Positions 51,027 through 60,365 of a DNA stretch of 64,000 nt are shown here, piece after piece. The stretch lies in NCBI GenBank assembly GCA_035649495.1, contig DASRJL010000054.1, positions 23,675 through 87,674 on the forward strand, written 5' to 3'. The number at the start of each line of letters is the position of its first letter. Positions within the stretch are counted from its first letter, which is position 1. Under the pieces are notes generated by a model. The model saw only the letters and a list, made by a program, of their open reading frames with translations, searched no databases and was not told the DNA's origin. This DNA comes from SG8-41 sp035649495. Lineage in GTDB: Bacteria > Pseudomonadota > Gammaproteobacteria > Burkholderiales > SG8-41. Position numbers and translations under genes: made by a program.

Positions 51027-52247
51027 ATGTCCGAACCCGATCTTTCCAGGCTGCGAATCGAGCGCGGCGCAGGCAGCGCGTCCGCCGGTGCGCCGCGCCG
51101 GCGGCGGCAGCGGATGCTGTGGGCGGCTGCTCTGGCGGCGCTCGCCGGCGCGGCGGTGTTGGTCATGCGCGCCGGCGCCCCGGTGGCCGTCGAGACCGCC
51201 ACGGTCGTGACGGCCTATCCGTCGCAGGCGTACACGGTATTGAATGCAACGGGCTACGTCGTCGCGCAGCGCAAGGCGGCGGTTGCGTCCAAGGCCACCG
51301 GACGGCTCGAATGGCTGGGTGTCAGGGAAGGGAGCCTGGTCAGGCAGGGCGAGGTGCTGGCGCGGCTCGAGAACAGGGACGTCACGGCGCAACTGGACCA
51401 GACGGCGGCGAGCATCAAGGTCGCCCAGGCCAACCTCGAGCAGGGCCAGGCCGAATCGACCGAAGCGGGTCGCGCGCGAGACCGCTCCGCGGAGCTGCTC
51501 GCCAAGAATTTTGTCTCCGCCGCCGCGCACGACACGGCGGTCGCGCGCTACGACAAGGCGCGGGCAGCGATTGCCGGATTCAAGGCCGCGATCGCCGTTG
51601 CGCAGGCCAACTACCGCGCGGCCCAGGTGGCCGTCGAGCAGACCCTCATACGCGCGCCGTTCGATGGCGTGGTGCTCACCAAGAACGCCAACGTCGGTGA
51701 TGTGATCACGCCGTTTTCCTCGGCCACGGGCTCCCAGGCCGCCGTGGTTACCATGGCCGACATGACCACGCTGGAGGTCGAAGCCGATGTGTCCGAAGCG
51801 AGCGTCGGCAAGGTCCGCCTGGAGCAGCCGTGCGAGATCCAGCTCGACGCGCTGCCCGACAAGCGCTTTCGCGGCTTCGTCAACCGCATGGTGCCCACGG
51901 TCGACCGGGCGAAGGCCACCGTGACGGTGAAGGTGCGCTTCGTGGACAAGGACGAGCGCGTGCTGCCGGAAATGACGGCGAAGGTGGCTTTTCTCACGCG
52001 GGAGCTCGAAGAGGGCAAGCGCGCGCCGCGTACGGCGGTGCAGCCCTCCGCGGTCGTCGAGCGCGACGGCAAGCACGTGGCGTATGCGATTCGCGACGAC
52101 AAGGCGTTCGCCGTTCCGGTGGAGACCGGCGAAAAGCTGGGCGAAATGCTGGAGATCGTGAAAGGTCTCAAGCCGGGCGACAGGGTCGTCGCCCGGCCGC
52201 CCGACAGCCTGCGCGACGGCGCCAAGGTTTCACTTCCGCAGAAGTGA
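51027..52247 (+). CDS. Membrane fusion / periplasmic adaptor protein (MacA/RND-HlyD family)
   Basis: 406 residues from ATG 51027. A cytoplasmic Arg-rich stretch (APRRRRQR) precedes one membrane helix (MLWAAALAALAGAAVLVMRA). Lipoyl/barrel-sandwich halves (VASKATGRLEWLGVREGSLV and LIRAPFDGVVLTKNANVGDV) flank a helical hairpin (about 120-210), and a beta-barrel domain follows. It connects an inner-membrane ABC permease to an outer-membrane channel. Four bases separate it from the ATPase gene, so it starts a MacAB-like operon of four genes. The substrate is unknown. Confidence 0.92.
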   Translation: MSEPDLSRLRIERGAGSASAGAPRRRRQRMLWAAALAALAGAAVLVMRAGAPVAVETATVVTAYPSQAYTVLNATGYVVAQRKAAVASKATGRLEWLGVREGSLVRQGEVLARLENRDVTAQLDQTAASIKVAQANLEQGQAESTEAGRARDRSAELLAKNFVSAAAHDTAVARYDKARAAIAGFKAAIAVAQANYRAAQVAVEQTLIRAPFDGVVLTKNANVGDVITPFSSATGSQAAVVTMADMTTLEVEADVSEASVGKVRLEQPCEIQLDALPDKRFRGFVNRMVPTVDRAKATVTVKVRFVDKDERVLPEMTAKVAFLTRELEEGKRAPRTAVQPSAVVERDGKHVAYAIRDDKAFAVPVETGEKLGEMLEIVKGLKPGDRVVARPPDSLRDGAKVSLPQK

Positions 52248-52251
52248 ACCA

Positions 52252-53013
52252 ATGGATCCCGTCGTTTCGATCTCGCACCTGTCCAAGGGCTATCGCCGCG
52301 GCGGCCAGTTCGTGCCGGTTCTGGCCGATATCACGCTCGACGTCGCCGCCGGGGAATTCACCGCCCTGATGGGTCCGTCGGGCTCGGGCAAGAGCACGCT
52401 GCTCAACCTGATCGCCGGCATCGACAAGCCCGACTCGGGCGAGCTGCGCGTCGCCGGGCTCGATATCACGGCGCTCTCCGAAGCCGAGCTCGCCGACTGG
52501 CGTGCCGGCCACATCGGCTTCATTTTCCAGTTCTACAACCTGATGCCGGTCCTGACGGCGTTCGAGAACGTGGAGCTGCCGCTCATGCTCACACGCCTCT
52601 CCCGCGCGGAGCGCCGCGAGCGGGTCGCGCTCGTCCTCGACATGGTCAAGCTGACCGATCGCGCCGCTCACTACCCGTCCGAGCTGTCGGGCGGCCAGCA
52701 GCAGCGGGTCGCGATCGCGCGGGCGGTCGTCGCCGACCCGGTGCTGATCGTTGCCGACGAGCCGACCGGGGACCTCGACCGTGTATCGGCCGCGGACATA
52801 CTGGGCCTTTTGGCCCGGCTGAACGAGAAGCTCGGCACGACCGTCCTCATGGTGACTCACGACGCACACGCGGCGAATACGGCGCGGCGGCTGATTCATC
52901 TCGAGAAGGGCGAACTGCTGGATTCAGGAGCCGGGAGTCAGGATTCGGTGCAAAGGCGCGAGGGCGCCGGTTCGGGTTTTGCTGAATCCCGAATCCCGAA
53001 TCCCGAATCCTGA
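52252..53013 (+). CDS. MacB/LolD-type ABC transporter ATP-binding protein
   Basis: 253 residues with Walker A GPSGSGKST, LSGGQQQRVAIARA, Walker B LIVADEPTGDLD and the switch VTHDAHA. It follows the adaptor gene directly and precedes two FtsX permeases. The last ~30 residues (after LEKGELLDSG) are encoded by an intergenic GAATCCC/GGATTC repeat that has been read in frame, so the natural C-terminus was probably shorter. Confidence 0.94.
   Translation: MDPVVSISHLSKGYRRGGQFVPVLADITLDVAAGEFTALMGPSGSGKSTLLNLIAGIDKPDSGELRVAGLDITALSEAELADWRAGHIGFIFQFYNLMPVLTAFENVELPLMLTRLSRAERRERVALVLDMVKLTDRAAHYPSELSGGQQQRVAIARAVVADPVLIVADEPTGDLDRVSAADILGLLARLNEKLGTTVLMVTHDAHAANTARRLIHLEKGELLDSGAGSQDSVQRREGAGSGFAESRIPNPES
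52918..53012. repeat. GAATCCC-type inverted repeat cluster 1
   Basis: GGATTC/GGAGTC-like units near 52921-52950 face three to four tandem GAATCCC units at 52985-53010, able to form a hairpin. It spans the 3' end of the ATPase gene and the gap before the permease. Confidence 0.8.
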
Positions 53014-53023
53014 GCGGGCGCGT

Positions 53024-54178
53024 ATGCACGCGCTGAAGCTCGCCATCCGCAACGCCCTGCGCCACAAGCTGCGCACGACGCTGACGGTCGTGGGGCTCAT
53101 CGTCGCGGTCCTTGCCTTCGGGCTGCTGCAGACCGTGGTCGACGCCTGGTACGCCGGCGCGCGGGCGGCTTCGAACGGACGGCTCGTGACGCGCAACGCG
53201 ATCTCGCTCGTGTTCCCGCTGCCGGTCAGCTACGAAGCGCGCATCCGCGGCGTGGAAGGCGTGAACGCTGTCGTGCGCTCAAACTGGTTCGGCGGGGTCT
53301 ACCAGGATCCCAAGAAATTCTTCGCCCAGTTCGCCGTGTCGGACAACTACTTCGACCTCTACCCGGAGTTCGTGCTGACCGAGGCCGAGCGCCGCGACTG
53401 GCTGCGCGATCGGAAGGGCTGCCTGGTGGGCCGGCAACTCGCCGAGCGCTACGGCTTCAAGGTAGGCGACGTGCTGCCGCTGCGGGGCACGATTTTCCCC
53501 GGCACCTGGGAGTTCGTGGTGCGCGGAATCTTCGAGGGGGCCGACGACACGAAGATCACCATGCACTTCCTGTTTCATTGGGACTACCTCAACGAGTCGC
53601 TGCGCAAGGCGGGGCGGGGGCGCGCGGACCAGGTCGGCATGTACATCATCGGCGTGGCGAACCCGGACGATGCGGCAACCGTGGCGCGCGCCGTGGACGC
53701 GACGTTCAAAAACTCGCTCGCCGAGACGCTTACGGAGACCGAGCAGGCGTTCCAGCTCGGCTTCATCGCCATGTCGAACGAGATCATCGCCGCCATACGC
53801 ATCGTCTCGTACGTGGTGATATTGATCATCCTGGCGGTGATGGCGAACACGATGTCGATGAGCGCGCGCGAGCGCATCGCCGAGCACGCGACCTTGAAGA
53901 CCCTGGGCTTCGGGCCCGGCTATATCGTGCTCCTCATCCTCGGCGAATCGTGCGTCATCTGCGCGATCGGCGGCGGGCTGGGCATAGCGGCGACGCCGCC
54001 CACTGCGGCGGCGTTCAAGCAGTTTACCGGCGGCATCTTCCCGATCTTCACGGTATCGGGCGCGACGCTCGCGATGCAGGCGGCTTGCGCCGTCGCGGTG
54101 GGCGTCATCGCCGCGATCGTGCCGGCGGTGCAGGCCGCGCGCGTGAGAATCGTCGAGGGCCTGCGGGCGATTGGTTAA
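53024..54178 (+). CDS. FtsX/MacB-like ABC permease 3
   Basis: 384 residues from ATG 53024; an upstream in-frame start falls in the GAATCCC repeat and is rejected. Helix 1 is TLTVVGLIVAVLAFGLLQTV, the periplasmic domain spans about 40-260, and three helices follow with MSARERIAEHATLKTLGFGP as coupling region. Third gene of the adaptor-ATPase-permease-permease operon. Confidence 0.92.
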   Translation: MHALKLAIRNALRHKLRTTLTVVGLIVAVLAFGLLQTVVDAWYAGARAASNGRLVTRNAISLVFPLPVSYEARIRGVEGVNAVVRSNWFGGVYQDPKKFFAQFAVSDNYFDLYPEFVLTEAERRDWLRDRKGCLVGRQLAERYGFKVGDVLPLRGTIFPGTWEFVVRGIFEGADDTKITMHFLFHWDYLNESLRKAGRGRADQVGMYIIGVANPDDAATVARAVDATFKNSLAETLTETEQAFQLGFIAMSNEIIAAIRIVSYVVILIILAVMANTMSMSARERIAEHATLKTLGFGPGYIVLLILGESCVICAIGGGLGIAATPPTAAAFKQFTGGIFPIFTVSGATLAMQAACAVAVGVIAAIVPAVQAARVRIVEGLRAIG

Positions 54179-54179
54179 C

Positions 54180-54268
54180 AGCAGGAGTCAGGAGCCAGGA
54201 TTCAGGATTCGGTGCTGAAATGCGAAGCTCAAGACCACTGAATCCCGACTCCTGAATCCCGAATCCTC
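54180..54268. repeat. GAATCCC-type inverted repeat cluster 2
   Basis: GGAGTC/GGATTC units (54184-54213) face GAATCCC/GACTCCT units (54239-54266) in the gap between the two permease genes. Same style and arms as cluster 1, 1.3 kb upstream in the same operon. Confidence 0.8.
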
Positions 54269-54270
54269 GG

Positions 54271-55437
54271 ATGAATATCCCCTTCTCCTACGTCGCCCGC
54301 AACCTGTGGACGCGCCGGCTCACCACGCTGCTTACGGCCGGCGGACTGGCGCTGGTGGTGTTCGTGTTCGCGACGGTGATGATGATGGACGCGGGACTCA
54401 AGCGCACGCTGGTCACGACCGGCGAGCGGGACAATGTGGTGGTGATCCGCAAGGGCGCGGAGACCGAGATCCAGAGCGGGATTTCCCGCGATCAGGCGGG
54501 CGTGATCGAGATGCACCCGGCCGTGGCGATCGGCGCGGCCGGGACCCGCATGGTTGCGAAGGAGTCGGTCGTGCTGATCTCGCTCCTGCGACGTGGCGAC
54601 GAAAAGCCCTCCAACGTCGTCATTCGCGGCGCCTCGGCCCGGAGCCTCGAGCTGAGGCCGCAGGTGCGGCTCGCCGCGGGGCGCCCGTTCCGCCCCGGGA
54701 CCTCCGAGATCATCGTCGGCAGCAGCATAGCGGCGCGTTTCGACGGCACCGGCATCGGCGACCAGATCAGGTTCGCTCAGCGCAGCTGGACCGTGGTCGG
54801 TATCTTCGACGCCGCCGGCAGCGGCTTCGACTCGGAGATCTGGGGAGATGTGGAGCAGCTGATGCAGTCGTTCCGGCGCAACAGCTATTCCTCCATGGTC
54901 GCACGGCTCGCCGACCCCGGGCTTTTCGAGAGTTTCAGGGCGGACGTGGGCGCCGATCCCAGGCTCTCGAACGAGATGAAGCGCGAGCAGACGTTCTACA
55001 GCGACCAGTCGCGCGCGCTTTCCACCTTCATCAACGTTCTCGGCCTGACGCTGTCCGTCATTTTTTCGATCGGCGCGATGATCGGCGCCATGATCACGAT
55101 GTACGCCTCGGTGGCGAACCGCGTCGGAGAAATCGGCACGCTGCGTGCGCTCGGCTTCAGGCGCAGCTCCGTTCTCGGCGCCTTCCTCGTCGAGTCGCTC
55201 CTCATGGGTCTCGCGGGCGGCGCCATGGGCCTCGCGCTCGCCTCTTTCATGCAGCTGACCTCGTTCTCCACGGTCAACTTCCAGACTTTTGCCGATCTTT
55301 CGTTTCGCTTCGTGCTGACTCCCGGCATCGCGGCGCAGTCGCTGCTGTTCGCCCTGGCGATGGGGCTGGCGGGGGGATTCCTGCCCGCGGTGCGCGCGGC
55401 GCGGCTCAATATAGTGGATGCGCTGAGGGCGGCGTAA
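54271..55437 (+). CDS. FtsX/MacB-like ABC permease 4
   Basis: 388 residues. N-terminal helix TTLLTAGGLALVVFVFATVM, a periplasmic MacB-PCD-like domain, then three helices with the coupling stretch ANRVGEIGTLRALGFRRSSV. Last gene of the MacAB-like export operon, preceded by repeat cluster 2. The pair of permeases and the separate ATPase resemble LolCDE/heavy-metal or peptide exporters of this class. The substrate is not predictable. Confidence 0.92.
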   Translation: MNIPFSYVARNLWTRRLTTLLTAGGLALVVFVFATVMMMDAGLKRTLVTTGERDNVVVIRKGAETEIQSGISRDQAGVIEMHPAVAIGAAGTRMVAKESVVLISLLRRGDEKPSNVVIRGASARSLELRPQVRLAAGRPFRPGTSEIIVGSSIAARFDGTGIGDQIRFAQRSWTVVGIFDAAGSGFDSEIWGDVEQLMQSFRRNSYSSMVARLADPGLFESFRADVGADPRLSNEMKREQTFYSDQSRALSTFINVLGLTLSVIFSIGAMIGAMITMYASVANRVGEIGTLRALGFRRSSVLGAFLVESLLMGLAGGAMGLALASFMQLTSFSTVNFQTFADLSFRFVLTPGIAAQSLLFALAMGLAGGFLPAVRAARLNIVDALRAA

Positions 55438-55494
55438 ACTTCAAGCACCAAATCACAATTTCCAAATTGGTACTTGGGATTTGGAATTTACCGG

Positions 55495-56040
55495 CTATGC
55501 CTTCGGTGGCGCGCGCTCTATCGTGCCCATGTGGAAACCGAACGTGCCCGCCTTGCGATCGGCGAAGTAGTGGAGCAGCGCGTTCTTGACGGTGGCGAAC
55601 GCGATCTCGTCCCACGGCACCTCCTGCTCGGTGCACAGCCGCACTTCGAGCGTCTCAGCGCCCGCCTTGACGGCGGCATCGAGCAGCCGGGCGCGGAACA
55701 GGATGTAGACCTGGCTCACGTGCGGAATGCTGTAGACCGCGTAGAGGTGCCCGATCTCGACGCGGGCGTTGGCTTCCTCCAGCGTCTCGCGCAGCGCGCC
55801 GCTCACGAGGGTCTCGCCATTCTCCATGTAGCCGGCGGGCACCGTCCACGTGCCGTAGCGCGGCTCGATCGCGCGCTTGCACAGGAGCACCCGGCCTTCC
55901 CACTCGACGATGCACCCCACGACCATGCGCGGGTTCTGGTAGTGGATGGTGCCGCAGGCGTCGCAGACGTGGCGCGGAAGCGTATCGCCGGGTGGCACTC
56001 GCAGCGCCACCGCGGCACCGCAGTTGCTGCAGAACTTCAT
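55495..56040 (-). CDS. Nudix hydrolase with N-terminal zinc ribbon (NudC-like)
   Basis: 181 residues from ATG 56040. A zinc ribbon (CSNCGAA and CDACGTIHY) precedes a Nudix domain with the box GYMENGETLVSGALRETLEE. The final Gly of the consensus box is replaced (EEANA). Such proteins hydrolyse nucleoside diphosphate derivatives such as NADH or ADP-ribose. Single gene, minus strand, 62 bases before the diguanylate cyclase stop. Confidence 0.9.
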   Translation of the reverse strand: MKFCSNCGAAVALRVPPGDTLPRHVCDACGTIHYQNPRMVVGCIVEWEGRVLLCKRAIEPRYGTWTVPAGYMENGETLVSGALRETLEEANARVEIGHLYAVYSIPHVSQVYILFRARLLDAAVKAGAETLEVRLCTEQEVPWDEIAFATVKNALLHYFADRKAGTFGFHMGTIERAPPKA

Positions 56041-56102
56041 GCTGGCAGTCTGCCGGGTTTCATGAACGCTCGAGATGCAGGCATGGCCGATCGTCGGGAT
56101 AA

Positions 56103-57680
56103 CTATACAGCCTCGCGCCCCGCGCGTGATTGCGCGCGTACGACGCGGTCGCGTCCGCCCTGCTTGGCCTGGTAGAGCGCCGCGTCCGCCTGGCGCAGGA
56201 GCGTTTCCCGGTCCGCACCGTGCCCGGGGAATTCCGCGACGCCGGCGGAGAGCGTGACCGGGCCGATCGGGCGGCGCTGGTAGACGAAGGGCATGCTCTT
56301 CATCTCGGTGCGCAGGCGCTCCGCGCGGTCGAACGCCGCGGCGAGCGGCGATTCCGGCATGAGCAGCAGGAATTCCTCGCCGCCGTAGCGGCATACCACG
56401 TCGGACTGGCGGGCGATGCGCTTCAGAAGTGCGGCGACCTCCCTCAGCACCATGTCCCCGGCCTCGTGGCCGTGGGTATCGTTCACCTGCTTGAAATGGT
56501 CTATATCGCAGAGTATGGCGCCCAGCGGCCGGCCGTGGCGCGCGGCGCGCTTCAGTTCCAGGTCGAGCCACTCCTGCACGTAATGCCGGTTGTAGAGCCC
56601 GGTGAGCTTGTCGTGCGTCGCACGCCCCTCGGCCGCCGCGAGCGCCTTCAGCAGCCCGAACAGCAGCAGCGTGATCGTCGCCACGGCCGCTGCCGCCGCG
56701 AGGGGCATCAACCGGTCCACCAGGCCGGCCGGGTCCGCGCGCGGTAGGATGTGCAGGCTCCACGTACGGTCTCCCACCGCCATCCGGCGCACGAGCGCCA
56801 GGTGCTCGAATCGCGCGTACTCCGGCGCCGACTGCGCGCCGCGCTCCGGGCCGTTGCTGTCGTACAGCAGCCGACCCCTGTTTTTGGTCTCGCTGTCCGC
56901 CGTCGCGGCCAAACCGCGGTCGTAGACCACCAGCCGGACGCGGTTGAACTGGCTCCTGGAGAGAGCGGCGCGCAGCATCTGCTCGACGTTGATGGCGACG
57001 CCGACGACCCCGCGGTAGAGGCGTTGGCGCTCTGCCAACTCCGCAGGCACGGCGCCTTCCCCGTAGATCGCGAGGCGCACGAGCACGGTCGTCCCGCCGC
57101 TCGTGCTCCCCGGCCGCCTGACGGGTTCCGAGGCGGCGATCTTTCCGGTGTCGCGCGCGCGCTCGATGACGTCACGGCGGGGCGGGTCGTAGGCGAAGTC
57201 CATCCCCACGGAAGGATTGATTCCCTCCTCGGCCTCGGAATAGACCAGCACGTGGTACTCGGGACGCTCGCCGGGCGGCTGGATCGCGAAATCCGGTGAG
57301 CCCGTCTCGCGGCGCATCTGGCGCTCGAACGCCTGCTTCCCCGCGTGCGGCACCCGCTGCGCGTAGGACACGTTGAGCAGGCCGGGGTAGCGCTCGTAGA
57401 TGCCGAAGCCCGAGATGAACCGGCGGAACTCCGCGCGCGACACGTCGCTCGACGCTCCGAACAGGCCCCGCAGGGCGTAGAGCAGGTCGCCGTAGGCTCG
57501 CATGCGCAGCTCGACGCCGTCCGCGGCATCGCCGGCGTACTGGGCGAAGGCCGCGCGCGCTTCCAGCTCCCGCTCACCGTGCACGAAGAGGTACGCCGCC
57601 GCCGACGCCGCGAGACCGGCCGCCAGCACGGCCCATGCAAGCCACGGATAGCGCACCGGCAGGGAATGCAGGCTGGTCAT
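56103..57680 (-). CDS. CHASE-domain diguanylate cyclase (GGDEF)
   Basis: 525 residues from ATG 57680. Helix 1 (WLAWAVLAAGLAASAAAYLF) precedes a periplasmic CHASE sensor (about 60-275, with RYPGLLNVSYAQRVPHAG). A second helix follows, then the GGDEF domain (about 350-515). The active site is YGGEEF. An inhibitory RxxD site (RQSD) lies five residues before it, so feedback by c-di-GMP is expected. It makes c-di-GMP, a signal for exopolysaccharide production in many bacteria, though no direct link to the PrsR regulon is visible here. No EAL domain. Confidence 0.93.
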   Translation of the reverse strand: MTSLHSLPVRYPWLAWAVLAAGLAASAAAYLFVHGERELEARAAFAQYAGDAADGVELRMRAYGDLLYALRGLFGASSDVSRAEFRRFISGFGIYERYPGLLNVSYAQRVPHAGKQAFERQMRRETGSPDFAIQPPGERPEYHVLVYSEAEEGINPSVGMDFAYDPPRRDVIERARDTGKIAASEPVRRPGSTSGGTTVLVRLAIYGEGAVPAELAERQRLYRGVVGVAINVEQMLRAALSRSQFNRVRLVVYDRGLAATADSETKNRGRLLYDSNGPERGAQSAPEYARFEHLALVRRMAVGDRTWSLHILPRADPAGLVDRLMPLAAAAAVATITLLLFGLLKALAAAEGRATHDKLTGLYNRHYVQEWLDLELKRAARHGRPLGAILCDIDHFKQVNDTHGHEAGDMVLREVAALLKRIARQSDVVCRYGGEEFLLLMPESPLAAAFDRAERLRTEMKSMPFVYQRRPIGPVTLSAGVAEFPGHGADRETLLRQADAALYQAKQGGRDRVVRAQSRAGREAV

Positions 57681-57740
57681 GGCACCGGGAAACCCTTTGC
57701 GCGGGTGGTGAAGGTCCTGAGTTAGCCTGTAGTATCGCCT

Positions 57741-57890
57741 TAGTACCGATCCGCAGTAAATTTGCAACATGCTGTCCAAGGGCACGCTTGTTTCGAAACC
57801 AAGGTGTAGCGGCACTAGTACCGAGCCGCATTAGTTTCGCATCATCCTGTCATTGGGCAGAAGCGTTTCGAAATGAAAGTGTCGCGGCAC
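57741..57890. repeat. Diverged 75-bp tandem duplication between divergent genes
   Basis: Two adjacent 75-base units (57741-57815 and 57816-57890) both begin TAGTACCGA and end GTGTNGCGGCAC. They share TTTCGAAA and CTGTC blocks at the same positions but differ elsewhere. They fill the gap between the diguanylate cyclase and MoxR genes, so they may carry duplicated promoter or operator sequence. Confidence 0.8.
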
Positions 57891-57912
57891 TAATCAAGCA
57901 TTATTCGATGCC

Positions 57913-58977
57913 ATGCGCCCGTCGCACATCATCGGCATACTCGACCGCGAATTCACCGGCGCAGCAGAGCTCGCCCATACGCCGGTGATGCTGTGGGGCC
58001 CGCCGGGCATCGGCAAGTCGCAGATCATCGCCGGTATCGCGCGCGCCCACGGCGTCCGGCTGATCGATATCCGGCTTTCCCAGATGGAGCCTACCGACCT
58101 GCGCGGCGTGCCGTTTCGCAAGGGCGATCTCGTCGAATGGTCGGTCCCGGCCCTGCTGCCGGACGCGGCGCGTCACGGCGAGCGCGGGATCCTGTTCCTG
58201 GACGAGATCACCTCGGCTTCCCCCACGGTCACAGCGGCGGCGTACCAGCTGATTCTCGATCGCCGCCTGGGCGACTACCGGGTGCCGCCGGGCTGGGTCA
58301 TCTTCGCCGCGGGCAACCGCTACGGCGACCGCGGCCTCACTTACGTAATGCCGTCGCCGCTCGCGAACCGCTTCACGCACTACGAGATCGAGGCGAACCT
58401 CGACGACTGGGTGAGCTGGGCGCACGCCGGCGGTATCGATCCCAGGGTCATCGCGTTTCTGCGCTTCCGTCCCGACCTGCTTTTTCAGTTCGACCCGGCG
58501 GGAAATCCCGTCGCGTTTCCGAGCCCCAGATCGTGGGAGTACGTCCACCGCGCGCTCGTGAAGTTCGGCGACGCGCCCGAGCTGCTGCCCGCCGCGCTCC
58601 AGGCGTGCGTGGGGCAGGCGGCGGGCGTCGAGTTCAAGGCCTACGTGGACAACATGGGACGGTTGCCCGATATCGACGCCATCGTGGAGGGCAGGAGCCT
58701 GCAGGTGCCGCCGGGCATCGATCTCCAGTACGGCGTCGCCGCGGCGCTGGTGCGCCGCGCGGTGCAGGTGCGGGAGCTGCCGCACGCCAGCCTCGTGTAC
58801 GGCCACATACTCGCGTATGCGCGGCGCTTTCCGCAGCGCGAAATGGGCGTGATGCTGGTGACCGACATGCACCGCTCCATCGGCCGGCCTTTGATCAGCG
58901 TGCCCCAGTTCGCGGACTGGGCGGCGAGCATCACCGATCTCATGCTCTACGACCTCAAACTCGCAGCACCGCCGTGA
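57913..58977 (+). CDS. MoxR-like AAA+ ATPase
   Basis: 354 residues with Walker A GPPGIGKSQ (near residue 30), Walker B GILFLDEITSA and sensor FAAGNRYGD. MoxR-type ATPases act as chaperones that mature enzyme complexes with a von Willebrand A partner. The downstream gene encodes such a partner, overlapping by GTGA. The client is unknown. The start ATG lies just after the 75-bp tandem repeats. Confidence 0.92.
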   Translation: MRPSHIIGILDREFTGAAELAHTPVMLWGPPGIGKSQIIAGIARAHGVRLIDIRLSQMEPTDLRGVPFRKGDLVEWSVPALLPDAARHGERGILFLDEITSASPTVTAAAYQLILDRRLGDYRVPPGWVIFAAGNRYGDRGLTYVMPSPLANRFTHYEIEANLDDWVSWAHAGGIDPRVIAFLRFRPDLLFQFDPAGNPVAFPSPRSWEYVHRALVKFGDAPELLPAALQACVGQAAGVEFKAYVDNMGRLPDIDAIVEGRSLQVPPGIDLQYGVAAALVRRAVQVRELPHASLVYGHILAYARRFPQREMGVMLVTDMHRSIGRPLISVPQFADWAASITDLMLYDLKLAAPP

Positions 58978-60233
58978 CCGCCGTTTCGACGAAGCTCGGC
59001 GCCGCGCGCACGCGCCTCATCCTGGAACAACCGTTCATCGGCGCGCTGGTGCTGCATCTCCCGCTCGTGCCGGCCGATCCGGCGTGGTGCGAGACCACGG
59101 CGACCGACGCGCGGGCGATCTACTTCAACCCGGCCTGGTTCGAACACCTCACGCTCGCCCAGACCCAGTTCGTGCTCGCGCACGAGGCCATGCATTGCGC
59201 GCTCGGGCATTTCGCGCGCCGCGAGCATCGCACGCGCCGGCGCTGGGACGTGGCGACCGACCACGCCGTGAACCTGCTGCTCGCGCAGGAGGGCTTCAGG
59301 CCGCCGCCCGGCGCGCTCGCGAATCCTGATTTCCGCGGCCTGTCCGCCGAGGAGATCTATCCGCTGATACCGCCCGATACGGCCGAGCGCACCCTCGACC
59401 GCCATCTCTTCGGCGAGCGCGCCCCCGGCGTCGCCGCGGCACGGGACGGGGGAGGCGGGTACACGGCGCCGGTCGCGCCGCTGGCGCAGTCGGGCGGCCA
59501 GCGGGAACGCGCAACCGATGGAGCTGCCGATTCATGGGATGACGCCGGGAACGAGCAGCGCAGCGACGGCGCGTGGAGCGTGCTCCCGGTCGAGGATGCG
59601 GCCGGCCGCGATGAGCTGGCGCGCGTGTGGCAGAGCCGCATGGTGTCGGTCGCGCAGCAGGCGCGCATCGCCGGGCGCCTGAACGACTCGTGGCTGCGGC
59701 TGGTGGATGGCCTGATCGCGCCGCAGCTGCCGTGGCGGGCGCTCCTTGCACGCTACCTGATGAGCGTGGCGCGCGACGACTACAGCTTTCAGCGTCCGTC
59801 GCGCCGCGACGGGGACGCGCTGCTGCCGCATCTCGCGAGCGGCGAGGTGGACCTGCACGTCGCCCTCGACACCAGTGGCTCGATAGCGGCCGACGAGCTG
59901 GCGCAGTTTGCGGCCGAGCTCGACGCGCTCAAGGGGCAGGTTCGCGCCCGCGTCACTCTCCAGGGCTGCGACGAGCGGCTCGATCCGCGGGGACCGTGGA
60001 CCTTCCACCCGTGGGAGGCTTTCGCGCTGCCGCGCGAGATGGCGGGCGGCGGCGGCACGAGCTTCCTCCCGGTCTTCGACTGGATAGCCGGGCGCGGCGT
60101 GCGCCCGGATCTCCTCGTCTATTTCACCGACGCCGAGGGCGAATTTCCGCGGCAGGCGCCGGACTATCCCGTCATCTGGCTGGTGAAGGGGAGGGGGAAG
60201 GTGCCGTGGGGGGAGCGCATTCAGCTCAACTAG
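58974..60233 (+). CDS. VWA-like metallopeptidase-type partner of MoxR (DUF2201)
   Basis: 419 residues from GTG 58974, which overlaps the MoxR stop as GTGA. The N-terminal part carries an HExxH zinc motif (LAHEAMHCALGHF). A low-complexity Gly/Ala linker (about 160-200) follows, and the C-terminal VWA-like domain has the metal-site start VALDTSGSIAADEL and FTDAEGEFP. This is the usual MoxR-VWA pair. Whether the HExxH region is a working peptidase is unknown. Confidence 0.92.
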   Translation: MTAVSTKLGAARTRLILEQPFIGALVLHLPLVPADPAWCETTATDARAIYFNPAWFEHLTLAQTQFVLAHEAMHCALGHFARREHRTRRRWDVATDHAVNLLLAQEGFRPPPGALANPDFRGLSAEEIYPLIPPDTAERTLDRHLFGERAPGVAAARDGGGGYTAPVAPLAQSGGQRERATDGAADSWDDAGNEQRSDGAWSVLPVEDAAGRDELARVWQSRMVSVAQQARIAGRLNDSWLRLVDGLIAPQLPWRALLARYLMSVARDDYSFQRPSRRDGDALLPHLASGEVDLHVALDTSGSIAADELAQFAAELDALKGQVRARVTLQGCDERLDPRGPWTFHPWEAFALPREMAGGGGTSFLPVFDWIAGRGVRPDLLVYFTDAEGEFPRQAPDYPVIWLVKGRGKVPWGERIQLN

Positions 60234-60249
60234 CTCGAAGCTTCATTCA

Positions 60250-60356
60250 GCTACGGACCCACACGGAAGGTCACGGACGTTTGAAAAGCAAAAAACGAGT
60301 CTGCTGTATTTCTTGTTCCTTGAATTTTTCCGTGTGTTTCCGTGTGATTCCGTGGC
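60250..60356. repeat. CCGTGTG-type short repeats between converging genes
   Basis: ACACGGAAGGTCACGGA (60259-60275) faces TCCGTGTG/TTCCGTGTG units near 60328-60353, giving inverted and direct repeats in the 132-base gap. Such CACGGAAA-type units are often scattered in bacterial intergenic DNA. Confidence 0.5.
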
Positions 60357-60365
60357 AAATATTCT

